64,000 nt of DNA from Candidatus Paracaedibacteraceae bacterium (GTDB lineage: Bacteria > Pseudomonadota > Alphaproteobacteria > Paracaedibacterales > Paracaedibacteraceae): NCBI GenBank assembly GCA_019636035.1, contig JAHBYI010000001.1:241508-305507 (forward strand), in the 5' to 3' direction. Below are positions 9,385-19,034 of this stretch, one piece after another; the first letter of the stretch is position 1; each line of letters begins with the position of its first letter. The position numbers and the translations under genes were made by a program. Below the pieces are notes generated by a model. It saw only the letters and a program-made list of their open reading frames with translations. It made no database searches and was not told where the DNA came from.

Positions 9385-9541
9385 TCCCTCAAAAAACCTA
9401 TAGGCCATCTGTGCCAAATGTGCTATGTGTAGAGTACATCTAGACTCGTAAAATAAACTGTTTTACTGCATTTTAACAGAATGTTAAACTTAGATTGACT
9501 ATTATAAGTCATAGTGAAACAGCTTGGTTGATAGCAAGATA

Positions 9542-10855
9542 ATGAAAAAAATAAATTTTAAAGATATGTTTTCGAAAGATAAAACTCCGTATATTGTCGG
9601 TGGCGTTTTAGCAGGTGTGTTGGGACTCTGGGTTGTTGGTAAAGTAACAGGCCCTCTCTTCAGCCCCTATATCAAAGACGCCTGTCGCAGTTATTTAGGT
9701 GAAGACACAGCCAGAGCTGCCCGCCAGAATCAGCCTGTTGTTGTTGAGATGACACGGATAAAACGCGGCAAAATCACTAGACGCATTGACACAGTTGGGC
9801 AGTTACGAGCCAACAATGAAGTTACCCTTCGTTCAGAAATGCCTGGCAAGATTAGTGAAATTAAATTCAACGAAGGTGAACACATCAATAAGGGTGATGT
9901 TCTGATCCAATTCGAAGATGCCGATCTTCGTGCAGAACTTGAGGCTGCAAAAGCTGAGTTAACGTTACGTGATGCGGATCATCAACGCTTAACACAACTC
10001 AAAGAAAAACGAATTGAAAGTATTAAAAAATACGATGAAGCCAAAGCAGGATTTGAGGCGGCAAAGGCTCGGGTTGACAAAGCTCAGGCTGCCCTTGACA
10101 AAGCTGTGATTAAAGCCCCCTTCGAAGGTGTTATCGGTTTAATTGATATCGACCCGGGGGCCTTTGTTCAAGCTGCGCAAGACCTCGTCAAACTCGTTGA
10201 CAACACACCAATTTATGCAGACTTCAAGGTTCCTGAAAAGTATCTTCACGATATCTCCGTTGGGCAACTCGCTGAAATCACATTGGACGCATTCCCCGAC
10301 CAAAAATTTGTCGCAACAGTCGAAGCCATCGACTCTAGTGTTGACGGGCAAAGCCACTCAATCGCCTTGCGCGCAACAATCCCCAACGATGAGGGTCTCC
10401 TCCGGTCAGGATTATACGCCCACGTCAGTCTGATTATTGGTGAAAAACCAGATGCCCTGTTAGTTCCCGAATCTGCCTTGATTCGCGACGGCAACAAAGA
10501 AATGGTTTACGTTGTTCATGAAGGCAAAGCCCATCCGATCACGATCCTCACAGGGACACGCGAAAATGGTATGGTTGAAGTTCTAACCAATCTCAAAGAA
10601 GATTTAAATGTCGTAACGGCCGGACAAATAAAACTCGTACCGGGTCGCGCCGTTACAACTCAAGGCCCAAAACCGGAAGAAGCCTTAAAAGCGTTAGCTC
10701 AAAGCCTAGAGAAAGCAAAGGAAGAATCCGCCAAGGGTCAAGAAAAACCTTCTGAGGACAAGCCAAAGGAAGAGGCCAAAAAAGATGAGAGCCAACCTTC
10801 CGAAGATAAACCAACAGAAGACGTCAAACCGGAAGAGAAAAAACAAGAGAAATAG
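9542..10855 (+). CDS. RND efflux membrane fusion protein (HlyD/AcrA family)
   Basis: Membrane fusion proteins link an inner-membrane RND pump to an outer-membrane TolC-type channel. One N-terminal membrane segment (IVGGVLAGVLGLWVVGKV) is followed by a lipoyl half (GQLRANNEVTLRSEMPGK), an alpha-helical hairpin (about residues 105-165), the second lipoyl half with VIKAPFEGVIG, and a beta-barrel. The C-terminal 70 residues are an unusual Glu/Lys/Pro-rich tail. The ATG at 9542 is used here; a TTG at 9524 is an alternative and neither has a strong ribosome site. The pump gene follows after 20 bases, so the two form an operon. Confidence 0.9.
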   Translation: MKKINFKDMFSKDKTPYIVGGVLAGVLGLWVVGKVTGPLFSPYIKDACRSYLGEDTARAARQNQPVVVEMTRIKRGKITRRIDTVGQLRANNEVTLRSEMPGKISEIKFNEGEHINKGDVLIQFEDADLRAELEAAKAELTLRDADHQRLTQLKEKRIESIKKYDEAKAGFEAAKARVDKAQAALDKAVIKAPFEGVIGLIDIDPGAFVQAAQDLVKLVDNTPIYADFKVPEKYLHDISVGQLAEITLDAFPDQKFVATVEAIDSSVDGQSHSIALRATIPNDEGLLRSGLYAHVSLIIGEKPDALLVPESALIRDGNKEMVYVVHEGKAHPITILTGTRENGMVEVLTNLKEDLNVVTAGQIKLVPGRAVTTQGPKPEEALKALAQSLEKAKEESAKGQEKPSEDKPKEEAKKDESQPSEDKPTEDVKPEEKKQEK

Positions 10856-10875
10856 GCTTTGAAAGGGTATCGGCC

Positions 10876-13800
10876 ATGAGTTTGTCAGAAGTTTGCATTA
10901 AACGCCCCGTTTTCTCATGGGTTATGACCCTGATCATGATCTTGCTTGGTATTGTCGGCTATTCTCGGCTCCACCTCTTGCACAAGCCGGCCGTAGATGT
11001 TCCCTACGTCACCATCGAATCACACCTAAACGGTGCAGCCCCTGAGGTTGTTGAAGCTCAGGTAACGCGCGTTATCGAAGAAGCAATTTCCGGTATCGAA
11101 GGGATTCAGCATTTTGAATCAACAAGTTCGCCTGAAACATCAAAGATTTCCATTGAGTTCCTACCAACTCGACGTATTGATGACGCCGTTAATGACGTGC
11201 GCGATCGACTGTCTAAAATTCAGAATCAGCTTCCTCATGAAATGGAAGCCCCAACGTTAACACGGTCAAAAAATGATGATCGCCCCATTATGACCATCGC
11301 CCTCACCAGCGATAAAACAGAGCCGAGTGAGCTGCAAGATTTTGCCAAGAACAACATTGAAAAAGAAATAGAAGCCATTGACGGTGTTTCTAATGTCGAA
11401 GTTGTCGGCGGCGGTTTGTACAAAATGTACTTGAAGCTAGATCCTGTTAAAATGTCCGGATACGGCATTACCGTTACCGAAGTCATTCAAGCCATTCGCC
11501 AACAAAACGTCGAAAAACCGGCCGGTAAATTGATCAGTAAAGATCGCGAATATCTTGTCACAACCGTTGCCGGATCTGAAACACCGGAAGAATTTGCCCA
11601 ACTGCCGATCGCCAATAAAGACGGTACACTGATCATGCTCAGAGATATCGGTACCGCAGAAATGAGCACAAAGGACACGAAAACAAAAACATATTTCAAC
11701 GGCAAGTTAGGCGTTAGTATCAGTGTCTTTAAACAGTCGACGGCCAATCCCGTTGATGTAGCTCGCCGCCTGAGGACAGCTCTTCCTAAAATTCAAGAAC
11801 ATATTCCGGATGATATGATATTGCGGATCGGATCTGACACGGCACGCTTTATCGAAGATGCTCTTGCTCGAATCCAACAAACCTTATTCGAAGCTTTTAT
11901 CTTTGTAACGCTTGTTGTTTTTCTCTTCTTACGTTCCGCACGAGCGTCAGTCATTCCCCTTGTTACAATCCCTATCTCCTTGATTGCGACATTTTTTGTG
12001 ATGTATCTCTTAAATTTCTCGATCAACACCCTCACATTGATGGCCATGGTTCTGGCTATTGGATTGGTTGTCGATGATGCCATTGTTGTCCTCGAGAATA
12101 TTTACCGCCGTATTGAACAAGGCGAGAGACCACTGATTGCTGCTGTCCGTGGTATGCGCGAAATTACTTTTGCCGTTATTGCCATGACGTTGACACTAGC
12201 TGCCGTTTACACTCCTTTTGCCCTCATTACAGGTACCGTTGGAAAAACCTTTACGGAATATGCTATTACACTTGCCGTTGCTGTTATTTTCTCTGGTTTT
12301 GCAGCCTTAACATTATCGCCCATGATGTGTTCACGACTTCTCGGACATGATGAGGAAAGCATCGGTAGCAAATCTGCCGGCTGGTGGATCTCCTTTAAAA
12401 ACAAAATCCGCACCGACATCTGGCTCGATAAATCTGAAGTCTTGTACCGCGAATATCTGGCAAAAGCCATCGATAAACCCAAAGTTTTATTAGTAACAAC
12501 AGGAATTTTCTGTGCCCTTGGTATTGCAGCATTCTTTTCTTTGCCACGGGAGTTTTTCCCGTACGAAGATCAGGGAAAGATTTACATTGATGGTCAGTCG
12601 AGCCCCTCATCGACCTTAGATTTTACGGATCGTTATGTCAAACAGATCGATGATATTTTAGCCTCAATTCCAGAGGTAGTACGTCGTGTTGTCAACATTA
12701 AGAACCCAACCTATGACATAGTTGTTGAACTTGATCGCAATCGCGGGCGTTCAACACAACAAGTTGTTGAAGAAATCCGCAAGAAATTAGAAATCGTCCC
12801 CGGCGTTTCTGTGAAATTCGGGAGCATGGGTGGTGCTGCTGAGACAAGCAATACGGTACAATTCATCGTTGGTGCCAACAAAACGATCAAGGAAATCAAG
12901 GGGTATGGTGAAGTCATGAAAGACAACCTATACGCCAATCCGGATATTGTTCAATATATTCTCAGTACCCCTCTCCCTGACACTGAAGAATATAAACTCA
13001 CCATTCGTCGTAACAAAGCATCATCTCTTGGTGTTGATCCGGGTGCCATCGCCGATACCATTGATGCCCTTGTTCGTGGTCGCAAAGCCGGCACATTCAA
13101 ACGCCAAAACCGACTCTATGACGTCATGGTTGAAGTCTTAGACGAAGCCCGTCAAACACCGAATGACATCACCAACCTCTTTATGAAAGCCAATGACAAA
13201 AAAGGGACGCTGGTTCCAATTTCAGAGCTCATTGACGTCAATTCATCAACAGGATCATCACAAATCTTTCGCTATAACAAAAATCGGTCTATTAGCATGA
13301 CCGCCGTCTTGAATCGTGGCGTTGGACTAACTGAGGGCATTAACCTTGTGACCCAAATTCGAAAGGATGACCTCTCAAAGGACGTTCACGTTGAATTTAT
13401 TGGTGAAACACGCAAATATATTGATGAATCTCAAAGTATTTTGTTGATCGTTGGCCTTGCTCTTGCTTTCATTTACCTCGTCTTGGCAGCACAGTTTGAA
13501 AGTTGGATCGACCCCTTTATCATCTTGTTAGCAGTCCCCCTTTCTGTCGCCGGTGGGTTAATAACGCTAGCCTTGATCAAAGACGGAACACTCAACGTTT
13601 ATAGTCAAATTGGTCTTGTGACCTTAATTGGCTTAATCACCAAACACGGTATTTTGATTGTCGACTTTACCAATAAATTACGTGATGATGGCCAATCTAA
13701 AACTGAGGCGTTAATCCATGCGTGTGAATTACGCCTACGGCCAATTCTGATGACGACTTTTGCCATGGTCTTAGGTGCCGTTCCCTTGGCTTTGGCAACA

Positions 13801-13950
13801 GGCGCAGGATCTGAAAGCATCCGCCAGATTGGCTTTGTTATCGTCGGTGGGATGAGTTTTGGGACGATCTTTACGTTGTTTATCTTGCCCTTGGTTTATT
13901 TGATTATCTCCCCCAACAACCGCAAAATAATCTCAACAATTGAGGCATAA
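10876..13950 (+). CDS. RND-family multidrug efflux pump (AcrB/MexF-like)
   Basis: This inner-membrane proton-driven pump exports drugs or other amphiphiles. The 1024-residue length, the duplicated architecture with 12 membrane segments and two large periplasmic loops match the HAE1 branch. The start SLSEVCIKRPVFSWVMTLI is typical. Near residue 400 the segment GLVVDDAIVVLENIYRR holds the paired aspartates of the proton relay, and the C-terminal half has LTLIGLITKHGILIVDF-type helices. Its 3' end overlaps the next gene by one base (TAATG), so all three genes are probably one transcript. The substrate cannot be predicted. Confidence 0.93.
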   Translation: MSLSEVCIKRPVFSWVMTLIMILLGIVGYSRLHLLHKPAVDVPYVTIESHLNGAAPEVVEAQVTRVIEEAISGIEGIQHFESTSSPETSKISIEFLPTRRIDDAVNDVRDRLSKIQNQLPHEMEAPTLTRSKNDDRPIMTIALTSDKTEPSELQDFAKNNIEKEIEAIDGVSNVEVVGGGLYKMYLKLDPVKMSGYGITVTEVIQAIRQQNVEKPAGKLISKDREYLVTTVAGSETPEEFAQLPIANKDGTLIMLRDIGTAEMSTKDTKTKTYFNGKLGVSISVFKQSTANPVDVARRLRTALPKIQEHIPDDMILRIGSDTARFIEDALARIQQTLFEAFIFVTLVVFLFLRSARASVIPLVTIPISLIATFFVMYLLNFSINTLTLMAMVLAIGLVVDDAIVVLENIYRRIEQGERPLIAAVRGMREITFAVIAMTLTLAAVYTPFALITGTVGKTFTEYAITLAVAVIFSGFAALTLSPMMCSRLLGHDEESIGSKSAGWWISFKNKIRTDIWLDKSEVLYREYLAKAIDKPKVLLVTTGIFCALGIAAFFSLPREFFPYEDQGKIYIDGQSSPSSTLDFTDRYVKQIDDILASIPEVVRRVVNIKNPTYDIVVELDRNRGRSTQQVVEEIRKKLEIVPGVSVKFGSMGGAAETSNTVQFIVGANKTIKEIKGYGEVMKDNLYANPDIVQYILSTPLPDTEEYKLTIRRNKASSLGVDPGAIADTIDALVRGRKAGTFKRQNRLYDVMVEVLDEARQTPNDITNLFMKANDKKGTLVPISELIDVNSSTGSSQIFRYNKNRSISMTAVLNRGVGLTEGINLVTQIRKDDLSKDVHVEFIGETRKYIDESQSILLIVGLALAFIYLVLAAQFESWIDPFIILLAVPLSVAGGLITLALIKDGTLNVYSQIGLVTLIGLITKHGILIVDFTNKLRDDGQSKTEALIHACELRLRPILMTTFAMVLGAVPLALATGAGSESIRQIGFVIVGGMSFGTIFTLFILPLVYLIISPNNRKIISTIEA

Positions 13951-14738
13951 TGCCCACAATGACACAGCTGTTTAATCGTTCTGTTCAGCTCAAACGCAGC
14001 TGTCGTCATTCTCAGACCACAGATCCCTTGCATCAACTGCTGGCTGATTTGATCAAAGATCGCCTGGTCTATGTGTTAAGGGATTTTACACATGTCCTGA
14101 TTATTGGCGATCTCGATCTTGAGTTTACCGGAGCATCTGTTTTTCGCATACCTCAAGATATATATGCAACATCAGATTTCTTGCCCTTTGGAGAAGCAAC
14201 TTTTGACCTTGTCATTAGCTATATGGACTTACATCATGCCAATGATATCCCCGGTATCCTTAAGCAAATCAATTATACCTTAAAACCGGATGGTTTATTT
14301 CTTGGCTGTTTTCTGGGGGGGACGTCCTTGTGGCAATTACGATCGGCTGCCCAAAAGGCTGAGCTTCTTGTCCGCCAAGGATGTAGCCCTCGCGTTGCCC
14401 CCATGATCTCATTGCATGATGCAGCATCCCTTTTACAGCGCGCTGAATTTGCCATTCCTGTCTTAGATCACGAACACCTAGCCCTAACGGCTCCGACGGC
14501 ATTTGATCTCTTAAAACGGATTCAGTCCCTGGGATTGAGCAATTCTCTCATTGAGAGATACAAAGGGTTAACCGGTAAAGAGTTCATCAAAAAACTATGC
14601 CAATTCCTGGACGAAGACTATCAAAATACGATCGAACTCGATGTTCTTTTTCTTTCAGGATGGGCACCAGCCCCCAACCAGCAAAAAGCCCTGCCCCGGG
14701 GAAGTGGTCAGGTCTTTTTAGGTAATATCCTTACTTAA
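13950..14738 (+). CDS. SAM-dependent methyltransferase-fold protein, BioC/NDUFAF5-like
   Basis: The 262-residue protein shows a class I methyltransferase fold: HVLIIGDLDLEF in the motif I position, LPFGEATFDLVISYMDLHHAND around motifs III-IV, and LKPDGLFLGCFLGG near motif V. This pattern matches the alphaproteobacterial relatives of mitochondrial NDUFAF5, which hydroxylates an arginine in a respiratory complex I subunit, and the related BioC group. The glycine-rich motif I is weak (IIGDLDLE), so SAM binding may be altered. Translation is probably coupled to the upstream RND pump through the TAATG overlap, though no functional link to efflux is obvious. Confidence 0.7.
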   Translation: MPTMTQLFNRSVQLKRSCRHSQTTDPLHQLLADLIKDRLVYVLRDFTHVLIIGDLDLEFTGASVFRIPQDIYATSDFLPFGEATFDLVISYMDLHHANDIPGILKQINYTLKPDGLFLGCFLGGTSLWQLRSAAQKAELLVRQGCSPRVAPMISLHDAASLLQRAEFAIPVLDHEHLALTAPTAFDLLKRIQSLGLSNSLIERYKGLTGKEFIKKLCQFLDEDYQNTIELDVLFLSGWAPAPNQQKALPRGSGQVFLGNILT

Positions 14739-14788
14739 GGTATTTCATGTGGCCGTGGTGGTAATACCGGTGCTTTCAGTTGCTTCAT
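14735..14788 (-). CDS. Candidate 17-residue proline-rich peptide
   Basis: On the minus strand an excellent ribosome site (AGAGGAGATT) lies a few bases before an ATG that opens MKQLKAPVLPPRPHEIP and a stop. The 3' end overlaps the end of the convergent methyltransferase gene by four bases. A 14-base palindrome AAGACTTAAGTCTT followed by ATTTTT lies upstream, beyond the end of the DUF167 gene. The ribosome site is the only support, and the peptide resembles nothing I recognise. It could be a gene remnant. Confidence 0.3.
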   Translation of the reverse strand: MKQLKAPVLPPRPHEIP

Positions 14789-14821
14789 TTCTAATCTCCT
14801 CTAGAAAAATTATTCTCTATA

Positions 14822-14846
14822 AAAATAAGACTTAAGTCTTAAGAAT
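14822..14846 (-). terminator. Possible terminator after the DUF167 gene
   Basis: Just past the stop of the minus-strand DUF167 gene, the palindrome AAGACTTAAGTCTT is followed directly by ATTTTTAT. The stem has almost no loop, so the structure is weak. Confidence 0.3.
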
Positions 14847-14849
14847 TAG

Positions 14850-15143
14850 TTAATTTTCTGTAAGATCTGAAGGTGTGACGGCTCCCTCAATACGCACAAC
14901 CTTATTCCGACTTGTCTGTCCTTGGATAATTGCAATTGATGATTTGGAGATTTTTAGATGTTTGGCAAGCAAGGCAATTAAGGCCTTGTTGGCTTTATTA
15001 TCTTCCGGCACAACCGTCACTGAGACTTTTAAATAAATCTCATCACCCACTTCAAAAACACCGTTTATTCCAGCTTTCTTAGCCGATGGCGTTAAGCGGA
15101 CATTAAGGAGCACATGATCGTTAAAAACTCGGTAAAATGTCAT
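14850..15143 (-). CDS. DUF167/YggU family protein
   Basis: YggU-type proteins are small (about 100 residues) and structurally known but of unsettled function. The product has the family core: LLNVRLTPSAKKAGINGV near the start, then LKVSVTVVPEDNKANKALIALLAKHL and SIAIIQGQTSRNKVVRI. The ATG at 15143 gives 97 residues and GGAGG lies 14 bases upstream, farther than ideal. A GTG at 15164 is an alternative start with no visible ribosome site. The gene is divergent from glutaryl-CoA dehydrogenase. Confidence 0.8.
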   Translation of the reverse strand: MTFYRVFNDHVLLNVRLTPSAKKAGINGVFEVGDEIYLKVSVTVVPEDNKANKALIALLAKHLKISKSSIAIIQGQTSRNKVVRIEGAVTPSDLTEN

Positions 15144-15215
15144 GGATTTAGTTGCGACCTCCACAGGGACGGGATAAACTTGGACTATGATTAGTTTATC
15201 GAAGAGGGCATCTTC

Positions 15216-16424
15216 ATGTCTACAGCAACATCACTGAAACAAAAATCATCATCCTCTCTCCGTTCAACGCCTTGGCAGGATCCTCTGCTGTTGGACGGCC
15301 AATTAACAGATTTAGAGCGCATGATTCGTGATACGGCAAATGCCTATGCCCAAGAAAAATTAATGCCTCGCATTTTGATGGCAAACCGCAAAGAAGAATT
15401 CGACCCTGCCATCATGAAAGAAATGGGGGCTTTGGGATTGCTTGGCATTACAATAGAAGGATACGGTGGTGCAAATGCCGGTTATGTAAGCTATGGTCTT
15501 GTTGCTCGTGAGATTGAACGTGTGGACTCAGCCTACAGATCTGCCATGAGTGTGCAATCATCCCTTGTGATCTATCCTATTTACGCCTACGGGTCGGAAG
15601 AACAACGCCAAAAATACCTCCCCAAGCTTATCAGTGGTGACCATATCGGTTCCTTTGGCCTGACTGAGCCTGATTCAGGATCTGACCCTGCCAGTATGCG
15701 AACACGCGCCACAAAAGTCGAGGGTGGTTACCGCCTACACGGCAGTAAAATGTGGATTACGAACTCACCGCTAGCTCATATTATGGTTGTCTGGGCAAAA
15801 TGTGATGACGATAAGATTCGTGGATTTATTTTAGAACGTGGTATGGATGGCCTGACAACTCCCAAAATTGATGGGAAAATGTCGCTCAGGGCATCTGTCA
15901 CCGGTGAAATTGCCATGAATAATGTGTTTGTTCCCGAGGGTAATCTCCTCCCCCATGTCGAGGGAATCAAAGGGCCTTTTGGTTGCTTAAACAATGCTCG
16001 TTATGGTATCGCATGGGGAGCCCTTGGTGCCGCCGAAGCATGTTGGCACGCAGCACGAACCTATACTCTTGAGCGTAAACAGTTTGATCGTCCTCTTGCC
16101 TCGAATCAGCTGATCCAGAAAAAACTTGCGGACATGCAAACAGAAATAACCCTAGCACTACAAGGATGCTTACAAGCGGGTCGCCTGAAAAATGAGGGTT
16201 ATGATATACCTGAAGTTATTTCTATGCTCAAACGGAATTCCTGTGGTAAAGCTCTGGATATTGCTCGTATGGCACGAGACATGCACGGTGGCAATGGTAT
16301 TGTCGATGAGTATCATGTGATTCGGCACATGGTTAACCTTGAAACAGTAAATACCTACGAAGGTACACACGATATTCATGCTCTGATTCTGGGGCGTTAT
16401 CAAACAGGATTGGCTGCGTTTTAA
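15216..16424 (+). CDS. gcdH: Glutaryl-CoA dehydrogenase (acyl-CoA dehydrogenase family)
   Basis: This FAD enzyme oxidises and decarboxylates glutaryl-CoA to crotonyl-CoA in lysine and tryptophan breakdown. The 402 residues carry the acyl-CoA dehydrogenase signatures [17 protein letters not shown] and, near the C-terminus, [19 protein letters not shown] with the catalytic glutamate in NTYEGTHD. The N-terminal stretch [20 protein letters not shown] and the SYRS-like [12 protein letters not shown] segment are typical of the glutaryl branch. No other lysine-degradation genes lie nearby. Assignment to glutaryl rather than another short-chain acyl-CoA is by resemblance. Confidence 0.9.
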   Translation: MSTATSLKQKSSSSLRSTPWQDPLLLDGQLTDLERMIRDTANAYAQEKLMPRILMANRKEEFDPAIMKEMGALGLLGITIEGYGGANAGYVSYGLVAREIERVDSAYRSAMSVQSSLVIYPIYAYGSEEQRQKYLPKLISGDHIGSFGLTEPDSGSDPASMRTRATKVEGGYRLHGSKMWITNSPLAHIMVVWAKCDDDKIRGFILERGMDGLTTPKIDGKMSLRASVTGEIAMNNVFVPEGNLLPHVEGIKGPFGCLNNARYGIAWGALGAAEACWHAARTYTLERKQFDRPLASNQLIQKKLADMQTEITLALQGCLQAGRLKNEGYDIPEVISMLKRNSCGKALDIARMARDMHGGNGIVDEYHVIRHMVNLETVNTYEGTHDIHALILGRYQTGLAAF

Positions 16425-16472
16425 GTGGTGGTTTCTGACGTCAGCATCCCAAATTAACTTAGACAAATGGGA

Positions 16473-16504
16473 CTTGGCACTAGGGGCATGCCCATAGTAC
16501 CAAG
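16473..16504. other. Hairpin in a convergent intergenic spacer
   Basis: Arms CTTGG/CCAAG, ACTA/TAGT and GGGC/GCCC stack with two single mismatches around a two-base loop, giving a 32-base near-palindrome. It lies between the ends of gcdH and the convergent repeat-protein gene. No T-tract follows on either strand, so it is not a classic intrinsic terminator, though position suggests transcript end formation or protection. Confidence 0.4.
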
Positions 16505-16527
16505 CGACGAAACAAGGCAGAACTGAA

Positions 16528-17079
16528 TTACGAAAGATCAGATTCAGCTGTTGTTTCTGGAGCTACGTCTGTATTTTCAACTTCTGTAGGTGTTACGGCT
16601 ACTTCTTCTGGAGCCACATCCGTATTTTCTACTTCTGTAGATGCTACGGTTACTTCTTCTTGAGCTACTTCAGCAACTTTTTCTTCTGTAGGTGTTACGG
16701 CTACTTCTTCTTGAGCTACTTCAACAGCTTTTTCTTCCGTAGATGCTACCGCTACTTCCTCTTGAGCCACATCAGAAACTTTTTCTTCCGTAGATGCTAC
16801 CGCTACTTCCTCTTGAGCCACATCAGAAACTTTTTCTTCCGTAGATGCTACCGCTACTTCTTCTTGAGCTACTTCAACAGCTTTTTCTTCTGTAGGTGTT
16901 ATTTCGACTGCTTGAATTGCTGTTTCTACTTCAGTAACTGCACCTTGTTGGTCATCTGCAATGACTTCAGATACCCCTTGCAAAACGCCTTCTTGCTGAG
17001 CAGCTTCATCCATAGACAACACAGGGGAAGTGGATAACAATAATCCAGTCAAAACACACGCTACGACTCTTTTGTTCAT
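16528..17079 (-). CDS. Exported acidic protein with 17-residue tandem repeats
   Basis: The 183-residue product begins with a signal peptide (MNKRVVACVLTGLLLSTSPVLS). The rest is almost entirely Val, Glu, Ala and Thr. From about residue 55 a 17-residue unit of the form EEVAVASTEEKVSDVAQ repeats about six times, two copies being identical, and later copies change to VENTDVAPEE. The DNA period is 51 bases (about 16560-16900). AGGAG precedes the ATG. No homologue is recognised; strong negative charge and lack of hydrophobic core suggest an extended or disordered surface or periplasmic protein. Repeat number may vary between strains. Confidence 0.75.
   Translation of the reverse strand: MNKRVVACVLTGLLLSTSPVLSMDEAAQQEGVLQGVSEVIADDQQGAVTEVETAIQAVEITPTEEKAVEVAQEEVAVASTEEKVSDVAQEEVAVASTEEKVSDVAQEEVAVASTEEKAVEVAQEEVAVTPTEEKVAEVAQEEVTVASTEVENTDVAPEEVAVTPTEVENTDVAPETTAESDLS
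16560..16900 (-). repeat. 51-base tandem repeat within the acidic exported protein
   Basis: In-frame units of 51 bases with the common core CTACTTC(T/C)TCTTGAGC and TTTTTCTTC(C/T)GTAG on the plus strand. Neighbouring copies at about 16750-16850 are nearly identical in DNA, which indicates recent duplication. Confidence 0.7.
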
Positions 17080-17137
17080 TCTAAACTCCTATTTATTAAC
17101 AAGCTCTTAAGATGAGCTATCCTCCATATATAGCATA

Positions 17138-17167
17138 CTTATAAAATTTTAATAATATTTTTTACAA
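17138..17167 (-). promoter_or_regulatory. Possible promoter of the acidic repeat protein gene
   Basis: On the minus strand TTGTAA (-35) and TATAAG (-10) are separated by 18 bases of A/T. A short inverted repeat AGCTC/GAGCT (17102-17118) lies in the leader before the ribosome site. Pattern-based only. Confidence 0.35.
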
Positions 17168-17225
17168 CAGGAGAGCAAAAATATACTTGATTTTCATCCC
17201 CTTAGCGCATAGGGATTTAAAATGG

Positions 17226-17711
17226 CTATGACCGAAACGCTCGCGGAATGAAGCATACTGACGCAATAAAAGCCAACCCACCTTGGGCGAAGGGGTTTTC
17301 ATACCCCAAAGCAACCGAAATCATCAAATAACTCAGCAGGTAAAAACCTTGTGCAATAGGCCCCAACCATATAAAGGCTCGCTGCGTTATGGCTTCAGGA
17401 ATCTGAAATCCCTTAAAGGGGATGTCAGGCAATTTCTTGATTGCACTAAATAAAACCACAAGGTAAAGAAGGCAGTTCCCCCCCTCTGTCAGCACTAACC
17501 GTGGAACAGATAATCGCTCCAAGGCTTGATTTTCTGATAAATTGAACACCGTGAAAATCACGCTTCTCAACTGGGGAATCAAATCATGGGTCAGGCAATA
17601 GAGAATAATACCACTCAGGATAATCATCCCATAAAGCTGAATCGTAAAAAGATAAAGGTTGGTTCTCCAAAATAAGGAGAACCAAATTTTGGCAAGGGTT
17701 TTAATCCCCAT
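17226..17711 (-). CDS. Small integral membrane protein, unrecognised
   Basis: The 161-residue product has about four hydrophobic segments (residues near 22-40, 78-90, 112-132 and 142-155) and no motif I recognise. It starts nine bases after the stop of the AGCS symporter gene on the same strand, so it is very likely co-transcribed and perhaps an accessory or unrelated passenger. No signal peptide is seen beyond the first membrane segment. Function unknown. Confidence 0.7.
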   Translation of the reverse strand: MGIKTLAKIWFSLFWRTNLYLFTIQLYGMIILSGIILYCLTHDLIPQLRSVIFTVFNLSENQALERLSVPRLVLTEGGNCLLYLVVLFSAIKKLPDIPFKGFQIPEAITQRAFIWLGPIAQGFYLLSYLMISVALGYENPFAQGGLAFIASVCFIPRAFRS

Positions 17712-17720
17712 AGCGGATCC

Positions 17721-19034
17721 TTATTTGAATTCGATGTGTTTTCTCAGTTTAGCAATGCCCGCCAAATTCAGCAACATCAATAATCCGCCGGACAAACTCA
17801 TAATAAGAATCACTTTACTTTGATCAAAGAAGGAAAAGAAGCTAAAAGCAAATATGCCATACAACAAGTAAATCTTTTCGCCCCATTGTGCCGAGATAAA
17901 TCGAGCACATTTCATCCCCACTGTAAAGAATGCAATAATCGTCGTAAAACCGGCAATGAAGAAAAACACAGCCATAAAATAAGTCATATACGGGAAATGC
18001 AAAGAGAGTGCCGTTGCCACATATTCAGACGGTAAAAGTACAGGTGTTTTGTGCCATAACCCCGTAATCAAAACAACAATCATGCTCATGGTACAAACAA
18101 TAATATCACTCAGAAGAGCAAAAATAGCCAAACGTGCTTGCCGTTCAGGGTGAACCGTTTTTGTCTCACATTGAATTGTTGAATCATAACCAATACCGAT
18201 GTCGCCGGAATAAACAGCCCGAGCAATACCATTTTGAGCAGCCAAAATCATCGTACTCCCGGCAAAAGCACCCAAGGCTGCATGACCGGAAAAAGCTGAT
18301 TCAAAGACCACGGTCAAGACAGAGCCTAAATTACCAAAGTTAACACCAACAACATAAAGGCACATCACGATATACAAGATCATAAACCCTGGCATCAAAA
18401 CAGCACAAACCTTTGCAAGACGATTCACACCACCCAACGCCGTGTAAATCACAAGAGCAATTAACGATCCAATAACAGTAATTTTATTCAGGTCAAAGGT
18501 ATTGGTTAACGTGTCCGTGATAATCACAAACTGATAAACCTCAACACCATAGATACACAATAGAATAGCAGAAACAAACGGGATGGCTTTGAGTGAAAAC
18601 GCCTGTTGCAAGTAGTACATCGGCCCACCATCATAACCGCCACGATCATTTTTCACACGAAATTTGACACCCAAGTAAATTTCAGCATATTTGATCAACA
18701 TGCCAAAAATAGAGGCAATCCACAGCCAAACCATAGCACCCGGCCCGCCAATAAGGATAGCAGTTACAACACCAACAACATTGCCAAGGCCAATCATACC
18801 ACCAACGGAGGCAAAATAGAGTCGAATCGGGTTCACACCTTGATCATCATGCCCTTTGGAGCAATGCAACTCTTGGAAAGTTTTTTTGAAATTAAATAAG
18901 GTTCGAAACTGGAAGAATCGCGACGTAATGGTGAAATATAATCCCATAATGACAACGATAGAAAAACCGATATGACCCCAGAAAAAGTCATCGACAACCA
19001 TCAACAGGTTAAAAAATTGATCAGTAGCACTCAT
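17721..19034 (-). CDS. AGCS-family sodium:alanine/amino-acid symporter
   Basis: AGCS carriers import alanine or glycine with sodium. The 437 residues are very hydrophobic with about ten membrane segments. Family motifs visible are FASVGGMIGLGNVVGVVTAI, GGPGAMVWLWIASIFGMLIKYAEI and GGPMYYLQ, plus AAQNGIARAVYSGDIGIGYD, which matches the region containing the substrate and sodium sites. The small membrane protein gene follows after nine bases. A host-associated bacterium would use such a carrier for amino-acid uptake; the precise substrate is uncertain. Confidence 0.9.
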   Translation of the reverse strand: MSATDQFFNLLMVVDDFFWGHIGFSIVVIMGLYFTITSRFFQFRTLFNFKKTFQELHCSKGHDDQGVNPIRLYFASVGGMIGLGNVVGVVTAILIGGPGAMVWLWIASIFGMLIKYAEIYLGVKFRVKNDRGGYDGGPMYYLQQAFSLKAIPFVSAILLCIYGVEVYQFVIITDTLTNTFDLNKITVIGSLIALVIYTALGGVNRLAKVCAVLMPGFMILYIVMCLYVVGVNFGNLGSVLTVVFESAFSGHAALGAFAGSTMILAAQNGIARAVYSGDIGIGYDSTIQCETKTVHPERQARLAIFALLSDIIVCTMSMIVVLITGLWHKTPVLLPSEYVATALSLHFPYMTYFMAVFFFIAGFTTIIAFFTVGMKCARFISAQWGEKIYLLYGIFAFSFFSFFDQSKVILIMSLSGGLLMLLNLAGIAKLRKHIEFK

